The position numbers and the translations under genes are program-made. 32,826 nt of DNA from Clostridium sp. CAG:678 (GTDB lineage: Bacteria; Bacillota; Clostridia; Oscillospirales; Acutalibacteraceae). Under the pieces are notes generated by a model that had not been told where the DNA came from, searched no databases, and worked only from the letters and a program-made list of their open reading frames with translations. Positions 6,954-14,246 of this stretch are shown here, one piece after another (positions within the stretch are counted from its first letter, which is position 1; each line of letters begins with the position of its first letter). The stretch covers positions 15,841 to 48,666 of the forward strand of contig HF991818.1 in the NCBI GenBank assembly GCA_000431535.1. The letters run 5' to 3'.

Positions 6954-6982
6954 ATATTACCACAAACAAAATAAAAAGTCAA
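6954..6982 (-). promoter_or_regulatory. Promoter of the antisense RNA
   Basis: On the minus strand, TTGACT (6977-6982), 17-bp spacer, TAATAT (6954-6959). This is among the closest to consensus in the window, yet no protein gene with a ribosome site follows it. Confidence 0.8.
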
Positions 6983-7010
6983 TGCAATGCAGACAGCAAA
7001 AGCTGCAAAG

Positions 7011-7421
7011 TTATTGAAGATGCATTTTGCCGCCGCTTTCCAACACGGAAAATTTTATTATCTTATTATGCTTTAAAATTTTAGTTTTGGTATAGGTGAG
7101 CATCCCCGTATCCCCAACCACAAAAACATTTTTACCTGGGGGCAGACTGAATGAAAGCCTTTCGCCGCTTTCCGTTTCAAAAAAGATGTTATCCGTCGTG
7201 TATCCGCTAACATAGCCGGAACTGTAATCCCCTCTGCCGAAGCTGCTGCCTGACATGGAATAATCCTGCGTTATTTTTATAACAGTGGCAAATACGGTTA
7301 CAGGCGGATCACTCTGCCTGTTCAGGAAGTTGTCAAAACAACCTTTTTTAAACAGCAAAAAGAAGATCAAAAAGATAATAACCAATACGATCAAAAGAAG
7401 CAAGCCGACTGCGCGATACAC
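7011..7421 (-). CDS. DUF2500-like membrane-anchored protein
   Basis: A 136-aa protein with one strongly hydrophobic N-terminal segment (residues 4-24) and a C-terminal beta domain. The segment FETESGERLSFSLPPGKNVF followed by VGDTGMLTYTKTKIL matches the DUF2500 (E. coli YhhM-like) pattern of a small membrane-anchored domain of unknown function. A central Gly/Ser/Tyr-rich stretch (about residues 55-78) forms a linker or loop. Start is GTG at 7421 with GGGGG 8 nt upstream. It is monocistronic with its own promoter. No terminator is visible, and transcription would run into the antisense RNA just downstream. Confidence 0.75.
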   Translation of the reverse strand: MYRAVGLLLLIVLVIIFLIFFLLFKKGCFDNFLNRQSDPPVTVFATVIKITQDYSMSGSSFGRGDYSSGYVSGYTTDNIFFETESGERLSFSLPPGKNVFVVGDTGMLTYTKTKILKHNKIIKFSVLESGGKMHLQ

Positions 7422-7453
7422 TTTTAAGCCCCCATTACACAGGTTTCAAAAGC

Positions 7454-7482
7454 ATTTTATCAAATCGCTAAACGATTGTCAA
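7454..7482 (-). promoter_or_regulatory. Promoter with inverted repeat for the DUF2500-like gene
   Basis: On the minus strand, TTGACA (7477-7482), 17-bp spacer, TAAAAT (7454-7459). The spacer contains AATCG-5 nt-CGATT (7462-7476), a possible operator. Confidence 0.75.
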
Positions 7483-7490
7483 TCAAGGTA

Positions 7491-7529
7491 CAAAAACAGG
7501 GACTGTTCTAAAACGAAGAACAGCCCCTG
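7491..7529 (-). terminator. Terminator of the iol operon
   Basis: A 13-bp stem (7497-7509 with 7517-7529, one G-U on the minus-strand RNA) and a 7-nt loop, followed on the minus strand by TTTTTG. Confidence 0.88.
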
Positions 7530-7551
7530 AAAAATTTTAGGATACTTCGGC

Positions 7552-8451
7552 TTAAAGCCCGGTATTCTCGGCAATATATTTTCTTGCCTTAACGGCGTAT
7601 TCAAACGGATTTGCTTTGGCGGGATCCTGTTCCGCCTCCACAACGACCCAGCCCTCATAATCATTATCGGCAAGGATATCAAAAATGGGTTTGAAATCCA
7701 CATCGCCGTCTCCGGGAACGGTGAACACGCCGGCGCGCACCGCATCCAGAAAACTCATATGATTCGGCACAACCTGATTATTGTAAACATCCATTCGCAC
7801 ATCCTTTAAATGAACATGCTTAACACGGTTTATATACTTTTTAAGCACGGGCACGGGATCGATTCCGGCAAAGGTGAGGTGACCGCTGTCAAACAACAGA
7901 TAAACCAGTTCGGGATCGGTCATCTCCATCAGTTTATCGATCTCCTCCACCGTCTGCACACCGGTGCCCATATGGTGATGCACGGTAAAATACATACCCT
8001 TAGAGCGCGCGTACGCACCCATTTCGTTAAAGCCTTTGGTTACAATTTCCCACTGTTCATCCGTATAATACGGTTTTTCGTCAAGTATGGATTTATCCAA
8101 ACAGCCCTGAATGGAGTTGCCCTGCTCGGACGCGCCCACAACCTTGGCGCCGAGTTCACAGAGCATATCGCAGTGCTTTTTGAACGCCTCAATCGTTTCT
8201 TCATACGGCTTTGAAGTCAGATAAGAGGAGAACCAGGCATTACAAACCTGAAGGCCTCTGATATCCAGATACTGTTTCAGCACCTTGGGATCTTTGGGGT
8301 ATTTGTTGCCGATCTCCGTGCCCTGAAACCCGGCGAGCGCCATCTCGCTGACGCACTGCTCAAACGTGTTTTCAGCGCCCAGATCGGGCATATCGTCATT
8401 CGTCCAGCCAATGGGAGCAATGGCGAGTTTTACTTTATTTTTATCCAGCAT
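7552..8451 (-). CDS. iolE: myo-Inosose-2 dehydratase (IolE)
   Basis: A 299-aa sugar-isomerase/AP-endonuclease-like TIM barrel that dehydrates 2-keto-myo-inositol (inosose) to the trihydroxycyclohexane-dione used by IolD. Family segments seen: [14 protein letters not shown] at the N-terminus, [24 protein letters not shown] (metal-site histidines), [20 protein letters not shown] and the C-terminal [11 protein letters not shown]. Length is normal for IolE. It is the last gene of iolG-iolD-iolE, 23 bp after iolD, with an AAAGGGAAT ribosome site, and is followed by a terminator. IolB, IolC, IolJ and IolA are absent here. Confidence 0.95.
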   Translation of the reverse strand: MLDKNKVKLAIAPIGWTNDDMPDLGAENTFEQCVSEMALAGFQGTEIGNKYPKDPKVLKQYLDIRGLQVCNAWFSSYLTSKPYEETIEAFKKHCDMLCELGAKVVGASEQGNSIQGCLDKSILDEKPYYTDEQWEIVTKGFNEMGAYARSKGMYFTVHHHMGTGVQTVEEIDKLMEMTDPELVYLLFDSGHLTFAGIDPVPVLKKYINRVKHVHLKDVRMDVYNNQVVPNHMSFLDAVRAGVFTVPGDGDVDFKPIFDILADNDYEGWVVVEAEQDPAKANPFEYAVKARKYIAENTGL

Positions 8452-8474
8452 AATTTTTATTCCCTTTCAGAAGA

Positions 8475-10328
8475 TTAATAATCGAATGTTTCTTTAATAT
8501 GCTTTTGCATATCCTCATAGGCGGCGGCAACCGTTTTGCTCTTGGAGACTTCGGCAACGCCCACGCGCCACCAGGATTCGAATCCGGGCGTCATCGTCTT
8601 GGGCAGCACCTTAATATCAAAAACTACGGTTTTGGTCTGCTTTTTGGCGTCCGCCAGCGCGGCTCTGAGTTCATCCGAAGTGCGGATCGTGTAGCCTTTT
8701 GCGCCGTAGCCTTCCGCGATCTTGGCAAAATCAACGGGGATCTCACCGCCGTCCAGCATACCTGTTTTGGGGTTCCTTGCGCGGAACACGGTGCCAAACG
8801 TATCCGTGCCCTGATTGTTCTGCAGATTTTCAATACATCCCCAGCCCATATTATCAAACACACAGATATTGAGTTTTAAGCCCTCCTGAAGGGAAGTATA
8901 CAGTTCGGAATGCGCCATCAGGAAAGATCCGTCTCCGCAGAACGCGTAGACCTCCTTTTCCGGCTCGGCAAGTTTAACGCCAAACGCGCCGTTGATCTCA
9001 TAGCCCATATTGGAATAGCCGTATTCCATATGATAGGTTCTGCTGTTTTTGGGTCTGAACAGGCGCTGCATATCACCGGGAAGCGAACCAGCAGACGCAA
9101 CGGCAATATCGCTGTCGCCCATAAATTCATTGATGATACCGAGCGCAAGCGTCTGATTCAGGCCGCCGGGCAGTTCGGTTGAATAATACTCGTCAACAAT
9201 GGCGTCCCACTCTTTTTTAGCATTGGCGATTTCGTCTTTATATTCTGTTTTATAGCCCTCGCACGCGCCGGTGAGCGCTTTCAGAGCTTCTCTGGCATCT
9301 GCCACGATCGCTTCCGCGTCCATTTTATACGCGTCAAACGGGCAGATATTGATTCCAAGGACTTTTCTGTTTTCATTAAACAGCCATTTGGACGAAGTGG
9401 TAAAATCGGTAAATCTTGTGCCCACGCCGATGATGAGATCCGCATCCCTGCCGATCACATTTGCGGCTTTGCCGCCGGTAACGCCGATACCGCCCAGATT
9501 GAGCGGATGATTCCAAGGCACAAGGCTTCTGCCCGCCTGAGTCTCGCTGATTGGGATAGTATACTTCTCGGCAAATTCAAGAAGTTCTTTCTCCGCGCCG
9601 CTGTAGCGAACACCGCCGCCGCAGACGATAATGGGCTTTTTCGCCGAGCGGATCAGGGCTGCCGCCCTTTCCAGCTGGGAAGAGGTGATCGGTCTTCTGT
9701 CCATATGCCAAACGCGTTTTTGCAGGAAATGCTCCGGATAATCATACGCTTCGCCTTCCACATCCTGCGGCATTGCAAGGCAGACCGCGCCGGTATCCGC
9801 CGGATCCGTCAGCACGCGCATCGCGTTAATACACGCCGTCATCAGCTGCTCCGGTCTTACGATTCGGTCATAATAATGGCAGACGCCTTTGAACGCATCC
9901 GTAACCGTTCTGCCGTAATTATCAAAAAATTCCGCCTGCTGCAAAACCGGATCCGGCTGGCGGCACGCAAATGTATCGCCGGGAAGAACAAGCAGGGGGA
10001 TCCTGTTTGCCGTTGCGCAGCCGCACGCCGTTACCATATTTGTTGCGCCGGGGCCGATGGAGGAAACGCAGGGTATGATGGCTTTTCGATCCATCTGCTT
10101 TGCATAAGCAACGGCGGCAAGCGCCATATTCTGCTCATTTTTGCCCTGATAAAATTTCAGGTTGTGACCGCCCTGCTCCAGCGCCTGGCCCACGCCTACC
10201 ACGCAGCCGTGGCCGAAAATGCCGAAGATGCCGGAAACGAACTTGGATTCCACGCCGTCACACTCAATATACTGATTGTCAAGAAAGCGCACAAGCGCCT
10301 GGGACATGGTTAATCTTTCTCTTTTCAT
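8475..10328 (-). CDS. iolD: 3D-(3,5/4)-trihydroxycyclohexane-1,2-dione acylhydrolase (IolD)
   Basis: A 617-aa thiamine-diphosphate enzyme that opens the dione ring to 5-deoxy-glucuronate. The three domains of the acetolactate-synthase fold are present: an N-terminal PYR domain (IFGIFGHG, YQGKNEQ), a central nucleotide-fold domain (CGGGVRYSGA) and a C-terminal PP domain with the diphosphate motif GDGSFLMAHSELYTSLQEG and NMGWGC. The DTFACRQPDPVLQQ segment is characteristic of IolD. I chose ATG at 10328, giving MKRERLTMSQALVRFLDN, which lines up with the known IolD start and has GAGGG about 9 nt upstream. An ATG at 10337 overlaps the iolG stop but sits on top of the ribosome site. Second gene of the operon. 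Confidence 0.95.
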   Translation of the reverse strand: MKRERLTMSQALVRFLDNQYIECDGVESKFVSGIFGIFGHGCVVGVGQALEQGGHNLKFYQGKNEQNMALAAVAYAKQMDRKAIIPCVSSIGPGATNMVTACGCATANRIPLLVLPGDTFACRQPDPVLQQAEFFDNYGRTVTDAFKGVCHYYDRIVRPEQLMTACINAMRVLTDPADTGAVCLAMPQDVEGEAYDYPEHFLQKRVWHMDRRPITSSQLERAAALIRSAKKPIIVCGGGVRYSGAEKELLEFAEKYTIPISETQAGRSLVPWNHPLNLGGIGVTGGKAANVIGRDADLIIGVGTRFTDFTTSSKWLFNENRKVLGINICPFDAYKMDAEAIVADAREALKALTGACEGYKTEYKDEIANAKKEWDAIVDEYYSTELPGGLNQTLALGIINEFMGDSDIAVASAGSLPGDMQRLFRPKNSRTYHMEYGYSNMGYEINGAFGVKLAEPEKEVYAFCGDGSFLMAHSELYTSLQEGLKLNICVFDNMGWGCIENLQNNQGTDTFGTVFRARNPKTGMLDGGEIPVDFAKIAEGYGAKGYTIRTSDELRAALADAKKQTKTVVFDIKVLPKTMTPGFESWWRVGVAEVSKSKTVAAAYEDMQKHIKETFDY

Positions 10329-10330
10329 GC

Positions 10331-11347
10331 TCAGCATCCCTCGATCTCAGAAAGTTTTACGGGTCTGTGTTCCGCAACGGATTTCTTTGCGGCAAGACCC
10401 AGACGAAGCGCCTCCAGCCCGTCATATACGGTGGTCTGGGTTGGCTTATCATTTATAACGCAGTCAATAAACTGGGTCATCTCATCCGTAAAGGACTGCA
10501 TATATCTTTCCAGGAAGAAATAGAGCGGCTTATCGGAAACGCTGCCGTTCTCATCAATGAAGGCAACATTTGTAGGCGTGTCATTGACCGCGGACGCCTG
10601 ACCTTTGGAGCCAAACACTTCCAAGCGCTGATCGTATCCGTAAGACGCCTTGCGGCAGTTATCGATCACGCCGATGGCGCCGCTCTTAAATTTAAGGGCA
10701 ACAAGGGCGGTATCCACATCCCCCGCCTCGCCGATCGCGGGATCCACCATAACGGTAGCGTTGGCATAAACCTCTTCTACCTCGCCGCCGATAAAGCGCG
10801 CCATATCAAAATCATGCACCGTCATATCCAGGAACATGCCGCCTGAAACTTTAACGTAATCGATGGACGGCGGCTCGGGATCACGGCTCGTGATTTTGAT
10901 CGTTTGGATCTTGCCGATTTTGCCGTCCTGCTCCAGTTTTTTTATGTAAGCAAAATTGTGATCATATCTTCTGTTGAACCCGATCTGAAGTTTGACCCCG
11001 GCTTTATCCACGGCGTCAATCACTTTTTTGATCTTTTCAACGGTAAGGTCAACCGGCTTTTCGCAGAAAATATGCTTGCCTGCCGCGGCCGCCTCACACG
11101 CGATATCGGCGTGCGTATCCGTTGAAGAACAGATGAGCACCGCGTCGATAGACGGATCATTCAGGATCTGATGATAATCCTTATAATAATTCGGAATACC
11201 GAGTTCTTCTGCAACCTTTTTTGCGCCTTCCTCATAAATATCGGAAATTGCAACGATCTGTGCCTGCGGAATATGATAGGTGATTGACTTGGCATGAACC
11301 TGCCCGATTCTGCCGGCGCCGATGATGCCGACTTTGATCTTTTCCAT
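10331..11347 (-). CDS. iolG: Inositol 2-dehydrogenase (IolG, Gfo/Idh/MocA family)
   Basis: A 338-aa NAD(P)-dependent oxidoreductase that oxidises myo-inositol to 2-keto-myo-inositol. It has an N-terminal Rossmann motif GAGRIGQVHAK and EKPVDL with the catalytic lysine at 97. Then comes the Asp/His pair in LDMTVHDFD (174, 178), the same triad arrangement as B. subtilis IolG. Position in front of iolD and iolE supports inositol rather than another polyol; scyllo- or chiro-inositol cannot be excluded. The start ATG at 11347 has a GGGG-containing ribosome site. First gene of the operon, behind a structured leader of about 100 nt. Confidence 0.93.
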   Translation of the reverse strand: MEKIKVGIIGAGRIGQVHAKSITYHIPQAQIVAISDIYEEGAKKVAEELGIPNYYKDYHQILNDPSIDAVLICSSTDTHADIACEAAAAGKHIFCEKPVDLTVEKIKKVIDAVDKAGVKLQIGFNRRYDHNFAYIKKLEQDGKIGKIQTIKITSRDPEPPSIDYVKVSGGMFLDMTVHDFDMARFIGGEVEEVYANATVMVDPAIGEAGDVDTALVALKFKSGAIGVIDNCRKASYGYDQRLEVFGSKGQASAVNDTPTNVAFIDENGSVSDKPLYFFLERYMQSFTDEMTQFIDCVINDKPTQTTVYDGLEALRLGLAAKKSVAEHRPVKLSEIEGC

Positions 11348-11380
11348 AAATAAATACCCCTTTTTCTGTTATTTTACGGA

Positions 11381-11432
11381 AAAAGCGCGGAAAACAAACC
11401 CTGCAAGGCGGGGCAAGATATCCGCGGCTTTT
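11381..11432 (-). promoter_or_regulatory. Structured leader of the iol operon
   Basis: Within the untranslated leader, arms at 11381-11391 and 11421-11432 pair over about 11 bp with one bulge, closing a 29-nt loop that holds a smaller GC-rich pairing. On the minus strand the hairpin ends in CTTTTT, so it may act as an attenuator or as an RNA-stability element. It matches no riboswitch I recognise. Confidence 0.45.
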
Positions 11433-11452
11433 CTGTTTTTTAAATTATTTTA

Positions 11453-11481
11453 ATCATAGCACAAGGCAATATCCATTTCAA
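11453..11481 (-). promoter_or_regulatory. Promoter of the iol operon
   Basis: On the minus strand, TTGAAA (11476-11481), 17-bp spacer, TATGAT (11453-11458). It lies about 105 bp before iolG, leaving a long leader. Confidence 0.7.
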
Positions 11482-11533
11482 GATGAAAGTCGTGATAATT
11501 TTGATAAATTCAAAAATAAGTAATATTTTGTTA

Positions 11534-11562
11534 TTGAAAAGGTATACAATATTGATTATAAT
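11534..11562 (+). promoter_or_regulatory. Promoter of the TSCPD-GH36-like-lepB unit
   Basis: TTGAAA (11534-11539), 17-bp spacer, TATAAT (11557-11562). A second TATAAT at 11573-11578 could be an alternative -10. The stretch between the divergent iol promoter and this one is AT-rich and holds no gene. Confidence 0.7.
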
Positions 11563-11620
11563 TATAAAGTGTTATAATATATATTTTATTAATTATACAT
11601 AAACAGGAAGTGTTGAAACG

Positions 11621-11890
11621 ATGACCTATACCTATAAAACGCAGGGCACCTGCTCCAAACTGATCACCATTGATATAGACGAAGACGGGCAGACCATTCA
11701 GAATGTAAGTTACACAGGCGGCTGCAACGGCAATTTAAAAGGCATAGCGGCGCTTGTAAAGGGCAGAAAAATAGACGAAGTTAAAAACACGCTTGCCGGA
11801 ATCAAATGCGGATTCAAGCAAACCTCCTGCCCGGACCAGCTTGCAAAAGCGCTGGACGAAATAGAAAAGAAAAACAACACGCAAGAATGA
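11621..11890 (+). CDS. TSCPD-domain protein (TIGR03905 type)
   Basis: An 89-aa protein made of a single TSCPD domain. It has CSKLITIDID, the glycine-cysteine turn YTGGCNGNLKGI, and the naming motif TSCPDQLA near residue 68. The four cysteines (11, 35, 63, 70 approximately) suggest a metal or redox site. The same domain occurs as a C-terminal appendage of adenosylcobalamin-dependent ribonucleotide reductases; the free-standing form has no assigned function. It leads an operon, 13 bp before the glycoside hydrolase, although no functional link to it is obvious. Confidence 0.88.
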   Translation: MTYTYKTQGTCSKLITIDIDEDGQTIQNVSYTGGCNGNLKGIAALVKGRKIDEVKNTLAGIKCGFKQTSCPDQLAKALDEIEKKNNTQE

Positions 11891-11903
11891 AAAGGAACTG
11901 AAT

Positions 11904-14246
11904 ATGTTTAAACTGAAAAGCAAAAAACTGGAAAGGGAATTTAATGTTACGGACGGCTTTTTATACGCCTCCCAGATCAAAAACACGTATTCCGGTATGG
12001 ACCTGATCCCGGACGGCAGCGGCAGTGAATTTGAGATCAGATTTAAAGACGGAGATACCTTATCCTCCAAAAGTCTTGCCGTGGGCGAGGCTGTAGAACG
12101 GGACGGCAAACTCTTTTTCCGTTTTAAAGAAGAGATGCATACAACCGTAACGATGAGTTACCGTATCGGTTCTGACGGAGAAACGCTGGAAAAGCAGATT
12201 GCCATTGAGCAGAGCGAGCCGAAAACCATTGATTACGTTATGCTGGAAAACATCGGGATCGTTAATTCAAAAACGTCCTATACGACAAACGGCGGCGCTA
12301 CCGAAACGGACGAATTTTACTCCAACCTTGGCCAGCCGTTTTATATTGACAGTTTATTCTTCGGCTGCGTATTTCCCGGAACAAAAAACGGCGTATTCCA
12401 CGGCAGAGGCGAGATCGTATATTTTATAGGAAAGAGCGCGGAGCGCAAAATCGTTTGCCCCACCACGGTAATGGGCGCTGCAAAGAGCGGCATGATGGTG
12501 GATCTGAAAAAAGCGTTTTTTGAATATATTGACCGAATTGCCGTTAAATCACCGTTTCGTGTGCAGTACAACACCTGGTATGACAGGATGATGGATATTG
12601 ACGCGGACAACACGCAGGCTGCGTTTTACAAGGTGGAAAGCAAACTCTCTTCAAACGGAGTGCCCCCGCTGGACGGCTATGTGATTGACGACGGCTGGAA
12701 CAATTACAAAGCCGGATTCTGGAGCTTTAACCAAAAAAGATTTCCAAACGGCGTTTTAGACCTCAGTTATCTGACCAAATGCCTTGGCAGCAGTTTCGGG
12801 CTGTGGCTCGGGCCGCGCGGCGGATATAACTTCAACTCCAAATTTGCAAAGCGGATCGAGCGCGCCGGAAACGGTTACTACAACGCAGAATCCGACGACA
12901 TCTGCGTATGCTCCAAAACCTATCTGAACAAACTGAAAGATTTTCTGGTGCAGACGACAAGGGAAAACGATATTGCCTATTGGAAACTGGACGGATTTGC
13001 GCTGAAACCGTGTAAGAACCCAAAACATGACCATATTACCGGCGGCGACCACGATATGTATTACATTACGGAACTGTGGCGCAGGTGGATCAAGATATTC
13101 AAGGCGCTCAGGGAAACGCGCAGCGCACAGGGCAAGGATCTTTGGATCAACTTTACGTGCTATGTAAATCCGTCGCCATGGTGGCTGCAGTATGTAAATT
13201 CCATCTGGCTGCAAAACAGCAAAGATATCGGCTTTGCTGAAAATTATCCGGAAGGTGAGCAATCCCAGGCGGACGCCGAAATGACCTACAGGGATTCTGT
13301 TTACTATGATTTTATTGTAAACCGCGGATTACAATTCCCGATGGGAAACATATATAATCACGAACCGATCTACGGCCGTGAGGCGCATCTGGACTACACG
13401 GACGCCGAGTTTGAAAAGGCATTTTTCTGGAACGCCTGCCGCGGCGCCGCGCTGAATGAACTGTATATTTCCCACTCCATGATGAATGATGAAAAATGGC
13501 GCATCCTTGCCCGCGTTCTGAACTGGCAGCGCGCAAACCATCCCATTTTGAAACACGCGATGATGCTCGGCGGCGACCCGGCGGACAACAATGTTTACTG
13601 CTACGCAGCGTGGACGCAGGACGGCGAAGGCATAATCGGGCTTCGCAATCCCACGCATGAGGCGGCGCCGCTGACGCTTACGCTAAACAAGCTAATGGGC
13701 TGCCCGGAAAGTTTAAAGGATGTGCGCCGTTTCAACGTTCTGAATAAAAACGGAGCAGAGAGTTCAGACCTGTATAACTATAACGACAAGATCAACCTGA
13801 CGCTTGCGCCCTTTGAAGTAAAGATCTTCCAGTTTGGGAAAACGGACAAAAGATACACCGGCGCAGACGAAGGAAATGATTTTACCATTGTTTTTGACTA
13901 TGACGGCAATGACGGCGTGATCTGCCAGAACGACGATATCCTGATACGCGTGGACAAAGGCATGATCACCGTGCATATGGGCACGCTGACACTGCGATCT
14001 GAAAACTCGATCCGTTCTTCCAGCCACACGGTTACGGTGGTGAGAGAGAAAAACAGAATGGTAAAATTATATGTTGACAGTTCACTTGACTGCTCGGCAT
14101 ACGAAGAACGCGGAAAAGCCGTGCTTTCCTGCGAATTGACCAGCGGCGCAGAGGGATTCAAAGTGATCCATTCCGCCACGCCATACAACGATATCGTTGA
14201 GATCGGCGGCATATTAAAGAAATCAAGAAAGAGGCGCAGAAACTAA
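11904..14246 (+). CDS. Clan GH-D (GH36/alpha-galactosidase-like) glycoside hydrolase
   Basis: A 780-aa cytosolic enzyme with no signal peptide. An N-terminal beta-rich domain (about 1-215) precedes a TIM barrel (about 216-540) and C-terminal beta domains (about 570-780). Barrel landmarks fit retaining alpha-galactosidases of clan GH-D: NTWYDRM, GYVIDDGWNNY (Asp262/263), the likely nucleophile Asp363 in IAYWKLDGFALKP, and a candidate acid/base Asp441 in WLQNSKDIGF. The motifs are divergent from classical GH36 (KWD..), so alpha-galactoside, alpha-N-acetylgalactosaminide or another alpha-linked substrate are all possible. The C-terminal 120 residues have a lectin-like strand pattern (IVFDYDGNDGVI onwards). 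The stop codon abuts the lepB start with no gap. Confidence 0.75.
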   Translation: MFKLKSKKLEREFNVTDGFLYASQIKNTYSGMDLIPDGSGSEFEIRFKDGDTLSSKSLAVGEAVERDGKLFFRFKEEMHTTVTMSYRIGSDGETLEKQIAIEQSEPKTIDYVMLENIGIVNSKTSYTTNGGATETDEFYSNLGQPFYIDSLFFGCVFPGTKNGVFHGRGEIVYFIGKSAERKIVCPTTVMGAAKSGMMVDLKKAFFEYIDRIAVKSPFRVQYNTWYDRMMDIDADNTQAAFYKVESKLSSNGVPPLDGYVIDDGWNNYKAGFWSFNQKRFPNGVLDLSYLTKCLGSSFGLWLGPRGGYNFNSKFAKRIERAGNGYYNAESDDICVCSKTYLNKLKDFLVQTTRENDIAYWKLDGFALKPCKNPKHDHITGGDHDMYYITELWRRWIKIFKALRETRSAQGKDLWINFTCYVNPSPWWLQYVNSIWLQNSKDIGFAENYPEGEQSQADAEMTYRDSVYYDFIVNRGLQFPMGNIYNHEPIYGREAHLDYTDAEFEKAFFWNACRGAALNELYISHSMMNDEKWRILARVLNWQRANHPILKHAMMLGGDPADNNVYCYAAWTQDGEGIIGLRNPTHEAAPLTLTLNKLMGCPESLKDVRRFNVLNKNGAESSDLYNYNDKINLTLAPFEVKIFQFGKTDKRYTGADEGNDFTIVFDYDGNDGVICQNDDILIRVDKGMITVHMGTLTLRSENSIRSSSHTVTVVREKNRMVKLYVDSSLDCSAYEERGKAVLSCELTSGAEGFKVIHSATPYNDIVEIGGILKKSRKRRRN

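Larger units (their letters stand above)
6779..6958. repeat. 13-bp perfect inverted repeat flanking the toxin-like locus
   Basis: AATATAGAGTTGC at 6779-6791 and its exact reverse complement at 6946-6958. Complementarity continues inward past one mismatch (6793-6799 against 6938-6944) and takes in the ribosome binding site of the small ORF. The right arm also holds the -10 and start region of the antisense promoter. Confidence 0.85.

Noticed and set aside
6731-6982. 83-aa minus-strand open frame as a protein
   Set aside because: No ribosome site, and its coding path crosses the antisense promoter and terminator; better read as a shadow of the RNA locus.
9507-10313. 268-aa plus-strand open frame
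   Set aside because: Antisense to iolD, with no start signals and a composition typical of a complement of a GC-rich coding third position.
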